Below, piece by piece: positions 16,007 to 24,606 of a DNA stretch of 64,000 nt. Made by a program: the position numbers and the translations under genes. The stretch spans positions 310,001 through 374,000 of the forward strand of contig NZ_BMNG01000010.1 in NCBI RefSeq assembly GCF_014646335.1, given 5' to 3'. How positions within the stretch are numbered: the stretch's first letter is position 1; every line of letters begins with the position of its first letter. The DNA is from Streptomyces lasiicapitis (lineage in GTDB: Bacteria; Actinomycetota; Actinomycetes; Streptomycetales; Streptomycetaceae). The notes under the pieces are model-generated. The model was not told where the DNA came from. It saw only the letters and a program-made list of their open reading frames with translations, and did not search any database.

Positions 16007-17007
16007 CGGGGGCGGACTTCGTCCTCGGCGTGGACTCCGGCGGCTCCGGGCTGCGCGCCGTGCTCGGCGCCCCGGCCGGTCCGCTCGGTACGACGCCGCT
16101 CCGTACGACGCTGGCCCTCTCGACGCCGGTCCGCTCGAAGGAACCGGTGCGCACGGGCCCGCGCGGCATCGACGCCCGGCATCTGAGCAAGCAACTGACG
16201 CCCATGGTCGGGCAGTTGCTGGACGAGGCGGGCGGCGGGCGGATCGTCGCGGTCGCCGTCGGCGCCGCCGGGATGGCGACGCTCGGCGACGAACTGCGCG
16301 CCGAACTGCCGTCCGCGCTGGCCGAGTCCTACGGCGTCCGGCGCGTGGCACTCGCCGCCGACGCCGTCACCGCCTACGCGGGCGCGCTCGGGCAGCGCCC
16401 CGGCGTCGTCGTCGCGGCGGGCACCGGCCTCATCGCCATGGGTACGGACCTCACGGCGTGGCGCCGGGTCGACGGCTGGGGGCATCTGCTCGGCGACTGC
16501 GGCAGCGGCGCGTGGATCGGGCGGGCCGGGCTCGAAGCGGCCATGCGTGCCTTCGACGGGCGCGAGGGCGGCTCGGCCGCGCTGCGCGCCCGCGCGCAGG
16601 AGATGTTCGGCGAGCCCCTTTCGGGCCTCCCCGTCCAGCTGTATCCGCGCCCGGACCGCCCCGCCGTACTCGCCGCGTTCGCGCCCGAGGTGGGGCGCTG
16701 CGCGGCGGACGGCGACCCCGTGGCGGTCCGCGTGCTGCGGGAGGCGGCCGGTCACATCGCCGACGCCGCGGTCGCGGCCCGCCCCGCCGACGGCGCCTGC
16801 GAAGTCGCCCTGACCGGCGGCCTGCTGAAGCTCGGCGACGTACTCCTCGACCCGCTGGAGGCGCAACTGACGGAGCGTCTCCCGCACGCCCGCAGGGTGC
16901 CCGCGGCGGGCGACCCGCTCGACGGCGCCGTCCGCATCGCCCTCGACCTGGCGGCGGACACCCTCAAGCTCCCGCACGATCCCCACCTGTTGTACGTCAC
17001 GGGGTGA
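16003..17007 (+). CDS. BadF/N-acetylglucosamine-kinase-like ATPase
   Basis: A 334-residue protein of the ASKHA (actin-like) kinase superfamily, BadF/BadG/BcrA/BcrD group. Phosphate-1 loop is FVLGVDSGGSGLRAVLG, phosphate-2 region VVVAAGTGLIAMG, then DGWGHLLGDCGSGAWIGRAG, which is typical of N-acetylglucosamine/glucosamine kinases. The adenosine motif is ALTGGLLKLG. It probably phosphorylates an amino sugar in the cytoplasm. It overlaps ung by GTGA, so it is transcribed with a repair gene to which it has no obvious link. No DasR-type site was seen before it. Confidence 0.85.
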   Translation: MTGADFVLGVDSGGSGLRAVLGAPAGPLGTTPLRTTLALSTPVRSKEPVRTGPRGIDARHLSKQLTPMVGQLLDEAGGGRIVAVAVGAAGMATLGDELRAELPSALAESYGVRRVALAADAVTAYAGALGQRPGVVVAAGTGLIAMGTDLTAWRRVDGWGHLLGDCGSGAWIGRAGLEAAMRAFDGREGGSAALRARAQEMFGEPLSGLPVQLYPRPDRPAVLAAFAPEVGRCAADGDPVAVRVLREAAGHIADAAVAARPADGACEVALTGGLLKLGDVLLDPLEAQLTERLPHARRVPAAGDPLDGAVRIALDLAADTLKLPHDPHLLYVTG

Positions 17008-17238
17008 AACGGAGCGCACAGCTCCGGCGCCACGACACCGCCCGCGTACGTCTCGTACGCCGTGGACGAGGCACAGCGCGCACGACGAAAACCGCGCGCC
17101 GCGCACACCAGAACCAAAGCCCCCTACCGGCACACGCTCCCCAACTCACCAGAAACCCCCCTGACAAATCGGACTAATACCGCTGACCTGCACCCTCCCC
17201 GAACAGAGAAACCCCTCAAGCCAGTAGCATGCGGCGCC

Positions 17239-18183
17239 ATGAGCTCCCCCACTGGGCCCGCATCCGGCCTGCCCGTACGAATGCCGCGCCCCCGTCAGCC
17301 GGGCCGGCACCGCCGCCCGGAGCCCGTCGCGGCTCCGCAGGGCGCGCCCGCACTCGTCCTCGCCGTGCCGGGCGTACCCAGCACGACCACGCGCAGCCTC
17401 GCCGAGGAAGTCGTCTCCATCGCGCGCTCCGAGCTGCCCGGTCTTGACGCGAGAATCGGATACGTCGACGGGACGGACGCCGACGCCGGCCCGTCGGCCG
17501 AGTTCCCCACCCTCCAGGCCGTGCTCGCGCACACCGCCGCCGAGCGCACCGCGCGCTACGAGCAGGCGCTGGCCGCCGGCGTCGAGGACGCCCGCCGCCC
17601 CGAAGGTCCCGTCGCCGTCGTGGTGCCCCTGCTCGCGGGCCCCGACAACGCGCTGATGCGGCGCATCCGGCAGGCCGTGATGGACAGCCGTGCCGCCGCC
17701 GAGCTGACCGACGTCCTCGGCCCGCATCCGCTGCTCGCCGAGGCGCTGCACGTGCGCCTGTCCGAGGCCGGCCTTGCCCGCGCCGACCGCGCCCGCCTGT
17801 TCACGGTCGCGACCGCCGCGGACGGCATCGTCCTGGCCACGGTGGGCGGCGAGGAGGCCGTGCAGGCCGCCGGGATCACCGGCATGCTGCTCGCCGCGCG
17901 CCTGGCCGTGCCGGTGATGGCCGCCGCCCTGGACGAGGAGGGCTCGGTCGCCGCGATCACCGAGCAGCTGCGCGGCTCCGGTTCGGCCCAGCTCGCCCTC
18001 GCGCCGTACCTGATCGGCCCGGAGGTGGACGCGAGCCTGCTGGACGCGGCCGCGAAGGAGGCGGGCTGCGCCGTCGCCGAGCCGCTCGGCCCGTACCCGG
18101 CGATCGGCAAGCTGGCCCTGTCCAAGTACACGACGGCGCTGGGCATCACGCCGCCGCAGCCGTCGGGCGCGCCTGTGCACTGA
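17239..18183 (+). CDS. Sirohydrochlorin chelatase-like (CbiX) protein
   Basis: A 314-residue protein resembling CbiX/SirB metal chelatases, with two related halves. The first half begins ALVLAVPGVPSTTTRSLAEE where chelatases have a His-containing G-H-G motif. The second half includes VVVPLLAGPDNALMRRIRQA, then LGPHPLLAEALHVRL and ALAPYLIGPEVDASLL. The first catalytic His position appears to be Val/Pro, so activity is uncertain. Candidate His residues survive in GPHP and LHV. It may insert cobalt or iron into a tetrapyrrole. ATG 17239 lies eight bases after a TAGCAT -10-like hexamer (17225-17230), again leaderless in geometry. Confidence 0.75.
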   Translation: MSSPTGPASGLPVRMPRPRQPGRHRRPEPVAAPQGAPALVLAVPGVPSTTTRSLAEEVVSIARSELPGLDARIGYVDGTDADAGPSAEFPTLQAVLAHTAAERTARYEQALAAGVEDARRPEGPVAVVVPLLAGPDNALMRRIRQAVMDSRAAAELTDVLGPHPLLAEALHVRLSEAGLARADRARLFTVATAADGIVLATVGGEEAVQAAGITGMLLAARLAVPVMAAALDEEGSVAAITEQLRGSGSAQLALAPYLIGPEVDASLLDAAAKEAGCAVAEPLGPYPAIGKLALSKYTTALGITPPQPSGAPVH

Positions 18184-18200
18184 CACGCGCCACGGCACGA

Positions 18201-18243
18201 CGTCGATGGGCCCGCCCCGAGTTCGGGGGCGGGCCCATCGACG
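18201..18243. terminator. 18-bp perfect hairpin between convergent genes
   Basis: Arms 18201-18218 and 18226-18243 are exact inverse complements with a seven-base loop. It separates the plus-strand chelatase-like gene from the minus-strand lactonase gene and could stop transcription from both sides. There is no U-tract, as is usual in Streptomyces. Confidence 0.85.
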
Positions 18244-18266
18244 TGCAGGAGTGTCCACCCGGCCCG

Positions 18267-19307
18267 TCAGCCGAACACCACGCAGCTCGCCGCGGGCACG
18301 TCGAGGGCGCCCGCGCGCCGCGGCAGTCCGGTCTCCGGGTCCAGGGCGAACCAGGTGACGTCCCCGGAGCGCTCGTTGGCGGCGTACAGAAAGCGTCCTG
18401 AGGGGTCTACGGCCAGGTCACGGGGCCAGACGCCGCCGCAGGCCACGGAAGCCGTCAGACGGGCAGTGGCGCCCTCGTCGTCGAGCGCGAACACGGAGAC
18501 GACGTCGGCGCCGCGCGTCGCCGTCCAGAGGAAGCGGCCGTCGGGCGCGACGACGACCTCCGAGGGGTAGGCGTCGCCGTCGGGCTCCGCGGCCAGCACG
18601 GGCGTCTCCGCGAGCGGCCTCAGCGTGCCGTCGGCCGGGTCCCAGAAGCACACGGTGAGGGTCGGCGTGAGCTCGTTGAGGACGTACGCGACACGGCCGC
18701 CGGGGTGGAAGGCGAGGTGCCGCGGGCCGGTGCCGGGCCGCAGGGCGACCTCGTGGCGCGGTGTGAGTGCGCCGTCGCCCGGCACGCAGACGCGCACGGA
18801 GTCGGTGCCGAGGTCGACGCTCAGGATCCAGCGGCCGCCGGGGTCGGGAAGCACCTGGTGGGCGTGCGGGCCCTCCTGGCGTCCCTTGTCGGGTCCCGAA
18901 CCCTGGTGCTCCACGATGCCCGCCGGGGCGGAGTTGAGGCTTCCGTCGGCGTGCACGGGCACGGTGGTGACGCTGCCGGAGCCGTAGTTCGCGGTGTGGA
19001 CGTGCCCGTCGTGGAGGGCGAGGTGGGTGGGCGCCTCGGCGCGCACGGGCACGGGTGCTCCGAGGGGTCGTACCGTGTCGCCCTCCGTCGTGAACGCGGC
19101 GACCGCGCCGTCGGTGGTCTCGCTCACCGCGTAGAGCGTGCCGCCGTCCGGCGACAGCGCGAGGTAGGACGGGTCGGCCACGACGTCCGTCGCGCCCAGC
19201 GCGGTCAGCGCACCGGTGCCGGGGTCGAACGACGCGGTGACGATCCCGGGACCGCCCGCGTGTGTGAAGGATCCGATGTACGCCCGCCGCGCCTGCCCGC
19301 CGCCCAC
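18267..19307 (-). CDS. Lactonase-family beta-propeller protein (6-phosphogluconolactonase-like)
   Basis: A 346-residue seven-bladed propeller of the Pgl/YbhE lactonase family. Family segments include RRAYIGSFTH at the start, HQVLPDPGGRWILSVDLGTDSV, and GPRHLAFHPGGRVAYVLNEL with the conserved P-R-H and N-E residues. It probably hydrolyses a sugar lactone in the cytoplasm. The GTG start at 19305-19307 has GAGAGGGG eight bases before it. A DasR-type site and a TAGCGT -10 lie upstream, so expression may follow amino-sugar supply. Confidence 0.85.
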   Translation of the reverse strand: MGGGQARRAYIGSFTHAGGPGIVTASFDPGTGALTALGATDVVADPSYLALSPDGGTLYAVSETTDGAVAAFTTEGDTVRPLGAPVPVRAEAPTHLALHDGHVHTANYGSGSVTTVPVHADGSLNSAPAGIVEHQGSGPDKGRQEGPHAHQVLPDPGGRWILSVDLGTDSVRVCVPGDGALTPRHEVALRPGTGPRHLAFHPGGRVAYVLNELTPTLTVCFWDPADGTLRPLAETPVLAAEPDGDAYPSEVVVAPDGRFLWTATRGADVVSVFALDDEGATARLTASVACGGVWPRDLAVDPSGRFLYAANERSGDVTWFALDPETGLPRRAGALDVPAASCVVFG

Positions 19308-19367
19308 TGCATGCCCCTCTCGGCTCGCCCCCGGGACACGACGTCGCGGGCGGCACCCACGGGGGCG

Positions 19368-19390
19368 ACGCTAGCAGTTGGTCTGGACCA
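19368..19390 (-). promoter_or_regulatory. DasR-type operator (dre) over the lactonase promoter
   Basis: TGGTCTGGACCA at 19379-19390 differs from the dre core TGGTCTAGACCA at one base and is flanked by AGT on the left and CA on the right. On the minus strand a TAGCGT -10 (19368-19373) lies directly downstream, so the site covers the -35 region. The lactonase GTG is about 60 bases further on. Confidence 0.6.
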
Positions 19391-19442
19391 CATGGGGTAG
19401 AGAGGGGTGGTCCCGAAAAACCCTAGGGGTGCCGGGAAAGGC

Positions 19443-20951
19443 TCAGGCGCTCATCAGCGGCGTGCGCGGCGAGCTGCGTACAGGCGTGGCGAGTTCGATC
19501 AGCGCGCGCTCCAGGCCGTGCAGGTGCGCGAGCGCGGGCTCGGTGAGGGGGGCGTGCTTGACGGCGGCGGGGAGCACCGGCGCCGCGAGCGCCTCCTCCG
19601 AGGCCATGAGCGCTTCGACTGCGGCCTCGACCCGTTCGCAGGCGGCGGCGAGGCGGTCGTCGTACGAGGCCTCGGGGTCGGCGGCGACGGCCGCGAGGCT
19701 GCGCGCCTGCTGGGCGCACTCGTCGAGCAGCGCGATGACCTGGTGCGCGCGGGCGCGCCGGGCGCGCAGCGGGCTGAGCGGGTGCACCAGCGGGGCGAGC
19801 GAGAGGCGCACCCGGCCGAGGAGCACTTCGAGGTCGGCGATGTGCGGGGCCGGGTCGGCGGCGGCCGATCCTGACAGGCGGGCCGCGGACTCCCGGGTGC
19901 AGGCGTGGACGGTGCGCACGGCGCGCTCGATCCAGGCGTTGGTCGTGGCGTGGGTGGTGACGGGCAGTACGAGCAGGACGGCGAGCACCGCGCCGAGCGC
20001 CCCTGCCGCGGTCTCCAGGAGCCGCAGGGCGAGCAGGGCCGGTTCGAGGACGCCGAGCACGCCGTAGAGGCCGCCCGCCATCACGGTCACCGACAGCATC
20101 ATCCAGGTGTACGAGACGGCGGCCGTGTAGAAGATCCCGAAGACGCAGACGGCGACGATCACGGCGGTGGGCACGACGGATCCGTGCAGGGGCAGCACCA
20201 CGACCGCGCCGACCGCGATGCCGATGAGGGTGCCGAGGACCCGCCGGAAGCCGCGGACCAGGGTCTCCCCGCGCGAGACGGTGTTCACGAAGATCCACCA
20301 GGTGGCGCCGATGGCCCAGTACCAGCGGTCTCCGGAGAGCGCGTGGCCGATGACGAGGGCGACGCCGCCGCCGAGGGTCGCCTGGACGGCCTGGCGTGTG
20401 GTCGCGCGGGCGAGGCCGCGGCTCTGGGCGAGGGCCGGCACGGTGGGCGGCGGCAGGCGCCGCTCGTAGCACCACAGCCCGAAGCGGGTGGCCGAGGACG
20501 CGAGCAGCGCGATGCCGATGGCTTCGTACAGGTCGGGCAGCTGCGCGGGCACGGTGTGCAGGAACTGCGCCGCGAAGAACGTCATGAACGCGAACACGCC
20601 GAGGGAGTGGCCCCGCGGCCCCCACCGGCGCGCGTACACCCCGGCGCCCATGACGGCCAGGAACGCCAGGTCACGCGCCACCGGGTAGTCGTGCAGGACG
20701 GCGGCGAGCGCGAGCACGGGGAAGCCCACCGCGGGCAGCAGCGCGGTGGTGACCGCCTGGCCGCGCACGGTTGCGTCGGTGACGGTGAACAGCGCGAGCA
20801 GCGCGGCGAGCCCGGCGATGATGGCCGCGACGAGCGTGTGCCCGATCAGACCGCAGACCGCGACCGCCAGCGAGATGCCGAGGACGGCTCGGGTCGCGCC
20901 GCGCAGCCGCAGCCGTCCCGGATCCGGAGCCACGAACATCTTCCTCAGCAC
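19443..20951 (-). CDS. FUSC-family membrane protein (aromatic acid exporter-like)
   Basis: A roughly 502-residue inner-membrane protein with two hydrophobic blocks of about five to six helices each, around residues 25-160 and 195-330. The second block begins with TTRQAVQATLGGGVALVIG and contains RVLGTLIGIAVGAVVV, the FUSC/YccS/ArAE signature. The C-terminal part is a soluble helical domain with LLDECAQQARSLAAVAADPE. Family members export aromatic acids or similar hydrophobic compounds. GTG 20949-20951 is favoured because GAGGGG lies about ten bases upstream; ATG 20937-20939 or a codon further up (to 20996) are alternatives. It is a single gene, convergent with nothing and followed by the lactonase dre region. 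Confidence 0.82.
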   Translation of the reverse strand: MLRKMFVAPDPGRLRLRGATRAVLGISLAVAVCGLIGHTLVAAIIAGLAALLALFTVTDATVRGQAVTTALLPAVGFPVLALAAVLHDYPVARDLAFLAVMGAGVYARRWGPRGHSLGVFAFMTFFAAQFLHTVPAQLPDLYEAIGIALLASSATRFGLWCYERRLPPPTVPALAQSRGLARATTRQAVQATLGGGVALVIGHALSGDRWYWAIGATWWIFVNTVSRGETLVRGFRRVLGTLIGIAVGAVVVLPLHGSVVPTAVIVAVCVFGIFYTAAVSYTWMMLSVTVMAGGLYGVLGVLEPALLALRLLETAAGALGAVLAVLLVLPVTTHATTNAWIERAVRTVHACTRESAARLSGSAAADPAPHIADLEVLLGRVRLSLAPLVHPLSPLRARRARAHQVIALLDECAQQARSLAAVAADPEASYDDRLAAACERVEAAVEALMASEEALAAPVLPAAVKHAPLTEPALAHLHGLERALIELATPVRSSPRTPLMSA

Positions 20952-21124
20952 AGCTTGGCCACCCCTCGACGGTCCCGGCGTCACGACATGAATCACGACA
21001 TGAATAAGGCGCCGCGGGATCCCGCAGCGCCATCGACCGGTCCATCACATCATTCGGGTGCCGGGTGGCTCAACCCGGACAGTCGGGACAGGGCCATTGG
21101 CCCAGCGTCACCCCCGCGTGCCAG

Positions 21125-21156
21125 TGCGTCGGCGGGCCAACGGCCACGCCGACGCA
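21125..21156 (-). terminator. 10-bp perfect hairpin after the L,D-transpeptidase gene
   Basis: Arms 21125-21134 and 21147-21156 are exact inverse complements with a 12-base loop. It begins 13 bases beyond the transpeptidase stop codon on the minus strand and is a likely terminator. Confidence 0.6.
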
Positions 21157-21168
21157 GCCATGGTGCGA

Positions 21169-21864
21169 TCAGGTCCCGGGCTTGCGGCCGTAGACGAAGA
21201 CGTCGTCGCCCTTACGGAGCGTGTTCCAGTACTTCGTGGCGTCCTTCTTCGTCATGTTCACGCAGCCGTGCGAGCCGGGCGGGGACCAGACGCTGATGCC
21301 CACCGAGTGGAAGGCCTGGCCGCCGTCGAAGAACTGGCTGTAGGGCATCGGCACGTGGTAGATGCTCGAAATGTGGTCGATGTCCCGCCAGTAGACCTTC
21401 TTCAGGCCGGTGCGGGTCTCGTGCCCGTTGCGGCCGGTGCGCACCGGCACAGGGCCGTACTTCAGGACCTTGCCGTCCTGGATCCAGCTGAGCTGCCGCG
21501 TCAGGTCGACGCAGGCGATGCGGCCCTTGTTCACCGGGCACTTGCCCGCCTTGTTCGGGTTGTTGCCCGCCGCCTTCTGCTTGTTCATGAGGTCCATGAC
21601 GCCCCAGGTCACGGAGCCCGCGTAGCCGGCGTTCGGGGTGATGCCGTGCTTCGTCTGGAAGGCCTTGATGGCCTTGCAGTCGGCGGTCGACTGCCTGCCG
21701 TCCGCCGGGCGGCCGAGGAACTTCTCGACCTGCTTCTGGTACGGGCCCGTCTGTGCCGTGCACGACGCGGCCTGCGCGGTGGTGCTCCCCAGCACCACCG
21801 TGAGCGGGGCCACCAGCGTGGTGATCCCCAGGGCGACGATTCCTCGTCTGCGTATGTCCCCCAC
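21169..21864 (-). CDS. Secreted L,D-transpeptidase (YkuD) with peptidoglycan-binding domain
   Basis: A 231-residue exported cell-wall enzyme that forms or exchanges 3-3 peptidoglycan cross-links. Signal peptide at residues 1-35 ends in AQAASC. A peptidoglycan-binding-like segment follows (VEKFLGRPADGRQ, then KAIKAFQTKHGI). The YkuD catalytic region ends in SPPGSHGCVNMTKKDA, with nucleophile Cys201 in S-H-G-C-V-N and the partner His in FHSVGIS. GTG 21862-21864 is chosen because GAGGAG lies eight bases upstream and the signal peptide starts there, although the frame stays open much further. Upstream on the minus strand TTGCGCG and CGCGCAA form an inverted repeat of unknown meaning. Confidence 0.9.
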   Translation of the reverse strand: MGDIRRRGIVALGITTLVAPLTVVLGSTTAQAASCTAQTGPYQKQVEKFLGRPADGRQSTADCKAIKAFQTKHGITPNAGYAGSVTWGVMDLMNKQKAAGNNPNKAGKCPVNKGRIACVDLTRQLSWIQDGKVLKYGPVPVRTGRNGHETRTGLKKVYWRDIDHISSIYHVPMPYSQFFDGGQAFHSVGISVWSPPGSHGCVNMTKKDATKYWNTLRKGDDVFVYGRKPGT

Positions 21865-22099
21865 TGCGGTCCGCTCCTCATTCGTATGCGTACGCGTCAA
21901 ACGTGTGTGTTGCGCGTTTCGACAGCTAGACCGCGCAAGGGGCCGACTCGTTGCAGCGTGAAGTGACACAGGTCCGTAACAGCCCCCTGGCCGACCAGGC
22001 GCGGACGGTGTCCCCGGGTCGCGCGAACTGCCGGGTCGGACGGGCCGGGCGTGCGGTACGGTCGCGGTGATCCGCTCGCACCCGGGAGACCCTCGCACC

Positions 22100-22579
22100 A
22101 TGGCCGTCGACGAACTCGACACCCGCATCCTGCGGCTCCTGCTCGATCAGCCGCGGACGAGCGTGCGGGAGTACGCGCGCATCCTCGGCATCGCGCGCGG
22201 CACCCTCCAGGCGCGCCTGGACCGCCTGGAGCGGGAGGGCGTCATCACCGGCACAGGGCCGAAGCTGTCCCCCGCCGCGCTCGGCCACCCGGTCCTCGCG
22301 TTCGTGCACATCGAGGTCACGCAGGGGCACCTGGACGAGGTCGGGGACGCGCTCGCGGCCGTGCCGGAGATCATCGAGGCGTTCTCGATGACGGGCGGCG
22401 GCGATCTGCTGACCCGGGTGGTCGCGCGCGACAACGGTCATCTGGAGGACGTCATCCAGCGCCTGATCCAGCTGCCGGGCGTGGTGCGTACGCGTACGGA
22501 GATGGCGCTGCGCGAGCGGGTGCCGCACCGGCTGCTTCCGCTGGTGGAGTCGGTGGGCCGGGCCGCCGCGGAGAAATAG
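22100..22579 (+). CDS. Lrp/AsnC-family transcriptional regulator
   Basis: A 159-residue one-domain-pair regulator. The N-terminal helix-turn-helix is TSVREYARILGIARGTLQAR. The C-terminal RAM/ligand domain has the family glycine-rich turn SMTGGGDLLTRVVARD followed by IQLPGVVRTRT. Such proteins sense amino acids. It is divergent from the L,D-transpeptidase gene across 235 bases. A TACGGT hexamer near 22055 could be a -10 for this gene. The target genes are unknown; the HAD phosphatase just downstream is on the same strand and may be co-transcribed. Confidence 0.92.
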   Translation: MAVDELDTRILRLLLDQPRTSVREYARILGIARGTLQARLDRLEREGVITGTGPKLSPAALGHPVLAFVHIEVTQGHLDEVGDALAAVPEIIEAFSMTGGGDLLTRVVARDNGHLEDVIQRLIQLPGVVRTRTEMALRERVPHRLLPLVESVGRAAAEK

Positions 22580-22643
22580 CCGGGCGGCTGCCGCAGAGCA
22601 GTGGCCGGGCGGCTGCCGGGAAGCAGCGGGCATGCTGGGGTGC

Positions 22644-23348
22644 ATGAGCGCCCTGAACCACACCTCGGTCATCTTCGATCTCGACGGAACACTCGTGGAC
22701 AGCGAGCCGAACTATTTCGAAGCGGGCCGACAGCTCCTCGCCGAGCACGGCATCACCGACTTCACCTGGCAGGACCACGAGACGTACGTCGGCATCTCCA
22801 CCCAGGAGACCCTGGCCCTCTGGAAGGAGCGGTACGGCCTGACCGCGCCGCTCCCCGACCTGCTCGCGGAGAAGAACCGCCGCTATCTGGAACTGGCCCG
22901 CGCGTCCACCCGGGTCTACCCGGAGATGCGGAAGTTCGTGGAGCGGCTGTACGACGCCGGGGTGCCCATGGCCGTCGCGTCCGGGTCGTCCCGGCCCGCC
23001 ATCGAGGCGATCCTCGCGGGCACGGGCTTGGACGCCCACCTGACGACGCTCGTCTCGGCCGACGAGGTCGCCCACGGCAAGCCCGCGCCCGACGTGTTCC
23101 TCGCGGCCGCCGCACTCCTCGGCGCCGCGCCCGCCGACTGCGTGGTCCTGGAGGACGCCGCGCCGGGCGCCCTCGCCGCGAAGGCCGCGGGCATGCGGTG
23201 CGTCGCGATTCCGTACGTCACGGCGCAGGCGGACGACCCGGCGTTCGCGGCGGCGGACCTGCTGCTGCGCGGCGGCCAGGAGGAGTTCACGGCGCGGGCG
23301 GCGCTGGACTGGCTGGCGGCGGGGACGCGGGGCCCGTCGAGGACATGA
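22644..23348 (+). CDS. HAD-superfamily phosphatase (beta-phosphoglucomutase-like)
   Basis: A 234-residue cytoplasmic HAD hydrolase of subfamily IA with a helical cap. Motif I is FDLDGTLVDS (both Asp present), motif II AVASGSS, motif III the Lys of HGKPAPDVF, and motif IV VLEDAAPGALAAKAAGM. It dephosphorylates a small sugar phosphate or similar, or isomerises it, as in beta-phosphoglucomutase. ATG 22644 follows GGGGTGC; an in-frame ATG at 22632 is possible but less well spaced. It follows the Lrp gene by 64 bases that contain a repeated GGCCGGGCGGCTGCCG element. Confidence 0.92.
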   Translation: MSALNHTSVIFDLDGTLVDSEPNYFEAGRQLLAEHGITDFTWQDHETYVGISTQETLALWKERYGLTAPLPDLLAEKNRRYLELARASTRVYPEMRKFVERLYDAGVPMAVASGSSRPAIEAILAGTGLDAHLTTLVSADEVAHGKPAPDVFLAAAALLGAAPADCVVLEDAAPGALAAKAAGMRCVAIPYVTAQADDPAFAAADLLLRGGQEEFTARAALDWLAAGTRGPSRT

Positions 23349-23544
23349 CCCTCGACACCCACAGCAGTCCCGGCCGCCAAGACCACCGCCGGTGTCGACT
23401 CGTGCGGCCGTCGTGCGCCGTCGTGTGGCCGGATCGCCGGAGCCGGTACACGGTGATCAGTACGAGGTGTCGTCGCGGCCGCCTCGGGTACCTGCGGACG
23501 GACACGCACCCGGAAGGAACGCCACACGGAACGGAGGCACGACC

Positions 23545-23793
23545 GTGAGCGAACAGATACCCCCGTCGGCCGGCGAGGACGGCCCGCCGGTGCCCCGGGA
23601 CCTGCCCGATCAGCAGGCCTCGGACCAGGAGGATCCCTGGGACCCGGACGACGACGCGCCGGAGACCGGCAACGCCCCCGACGCGGACGACGACGTGCCC
23701 GACACCGACGAGGCCGGCACGGGCAGGCGCGGCGCCCCGCACGCGCACGGCCCGGGACCCGACCGGCCGGTGCCGGACGAGCCCTCGGGCTGA
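23545..23793 (+). CDS. Small acidic disordered protein, unknown function
   Basis: An 82-residue, strongly acidic and Pro-rich protein (PWDPDDDAPETGN, then DADDDVPDTDE) ending in a His/Gly/Pro-rich tail. No domain or signal is visible and it is probably intrinsically disordered. GTG 23545 is preceded by GGAGG at good spacing, which supports it as a real gene. It lies 39 bases before, and on the same strand as, the next hypothetical gene. Confidence 0.65.
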   Translation: MSEQIPPSAGEDGPPVPRDLPDQQASDQEDPWDPDDDAPETGNAPDADDDVPDTDEAGTGRRGAPHAHGPGPDRPVPDEPSG

Positions 23794-23832
23794 CGAACAC
23801 GAGCACACGCGACGAGAAAGGGATGATGCGCA

Positions 23833-24504
23833 GTGAACGACACGGGGTCGTCCTCGGCACAGGTCACGGTGGAACTCAGTGACTGCTCCGCGCAGGACGC
23901 GGCAGCGGTCTTCGACGTCCTGCGGACCGGCTTCCCGCAGGCTTCCCCGGCCGAAAGGCTGGGCGGCGCCGACGGGTCCGGCGGAGCGACGGTCTGGACG
24001 GAGACGTTCGACATCTCAGGCGCCGGCGAGGCGGTCCCGCCGGGCGACGCGGGCACCCTGACGCGTCCGGTGTCCGCCGACGTCCAGGGCGGCTACCTGG
24101 CGGTCGACCAGCTGCGGGCCTTCCTGGCCTCCACGTTCGCCGTGAGCGGCGAGGGCGCGGCCTTCGGAGACCAGGAAAAGGATGTCCATCTCTGCCTCGC
24201 GAACCGGGGGGGGACAACCCTTAGGCCACAGCGGGCCGAGCCGCCCCGCGCATGCCGTCACAGGAGGTGCGGCAGCCCCACGTTGTTGATGAGCGGGCCT
24301 TCGACGGTGACGCCTTCGTTGATCAGTGATTCGGCGGCGGCCAGGGGCGGCAGCGGGTTCGCCGCCGCGTGTGCCGCCGCCGGGGCGGCGGTGACCGCGG
24401 CGGCCGGTGCGGTGAGTGAGGTCATCGCGGCGAGCGCTCCGATCACGAGGACGACGGTACGGCGCATGGAACCACCTTGTTCTCTAGGGGAGTTGTTCCC
24501 TTGA
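23833..24504 (+). CDS. Hypothetical protein with probably false C-terminal extension
   Basis: The first about 128 residues look like a compact protein: VTVELSDCSAQDAAAVFDVL, TVWTETFDI, VSADVQGGYLAVDQLRAFLA and EKDVHLCLANR. The ATG at 23833 follows GAAAGGGATGATGCG. After residue about 128 the frame crosses an eight-G run (24206-24213) and continues for 95 residues of Arg/Ala/Ser-rich sequence fully antisense to the small secreted gene at 24258-24467. With one more G the frame would end at the TAG at 24221-24223. The native product therefore likely ends near 24223, and the tail reflects a one-base deletion in the genome or an assembly error. No function is recognised. Confidence 0.6.
   Translation: MNDTGSSSAQVTVELSDCSAQDAAAVFDVLRTGFPQASPAERLGGADGSGGATVWTETFDISGAGEAVPPGDAGTLTRPVSADVQGGYLAVDQLRAFLASTFAVSGEGAAFGDQEKDVHLCLANRGGTTLRPQRAEPPRACRHRRCGSPTLLMSGPSTVTPSLISDSAAARGGSGFAAACAAAGAAVTAAAGAVSEVIAASAPITRTTVRRMEPPCSLGELFP
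24258..24467 (-). CDS. Small secreted protein, unknown function
   Basis: A 69-residue protein with a clear signal peptide (MRRTVVLVIGALAAMTSL, then Ala-rich to AHA), leaving a mature peptide of about 35 residues with ESLINEGVTVEGPLINNVGL. It has no cysteine. ATG 24465-24467 has no strong ribosome site; GAACAAGGTGG lies just upstream. It is not a chaplin by motif. It is antisense to the doubtful 3' part of the preceding gene. Confidence 0.6.
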   Translation of the reverse strand: MRRTVVLVIGALAAMTSLTAPAAAVTAAPAAAHAAANPLPPLAAAESLINEGVTVEGPLINNVGLPHLL

Positions 24505-24606
24505 GAGGCGGCTCAAGGGTTTGTCCGGTCCTTGCCGAGCGGCGAGATGGCTGCCCGCGCCGTGCGGCGGCCATGCGGGGTGTCCCTCGTACGAGGCACG
24601 AGGCCG

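Noticed and set aside
17008..17238. Gap before the CbiX-like gene examined for a riboswitch or small RNA
   Set aside because: The sequence is C/A-rich without the cobalamin or other aptamer cores; only a TAGCAT hexamer near the ATG was noted.
21865..22099. TTGCGCG/CGCGCAA inverted repeat between L,D-transpeptidase and Lrp genes as an Lrp operator
   Set aside because: The arms are only seven bases, 15 apart and GC-rich, and no second copy supports a regulator site.
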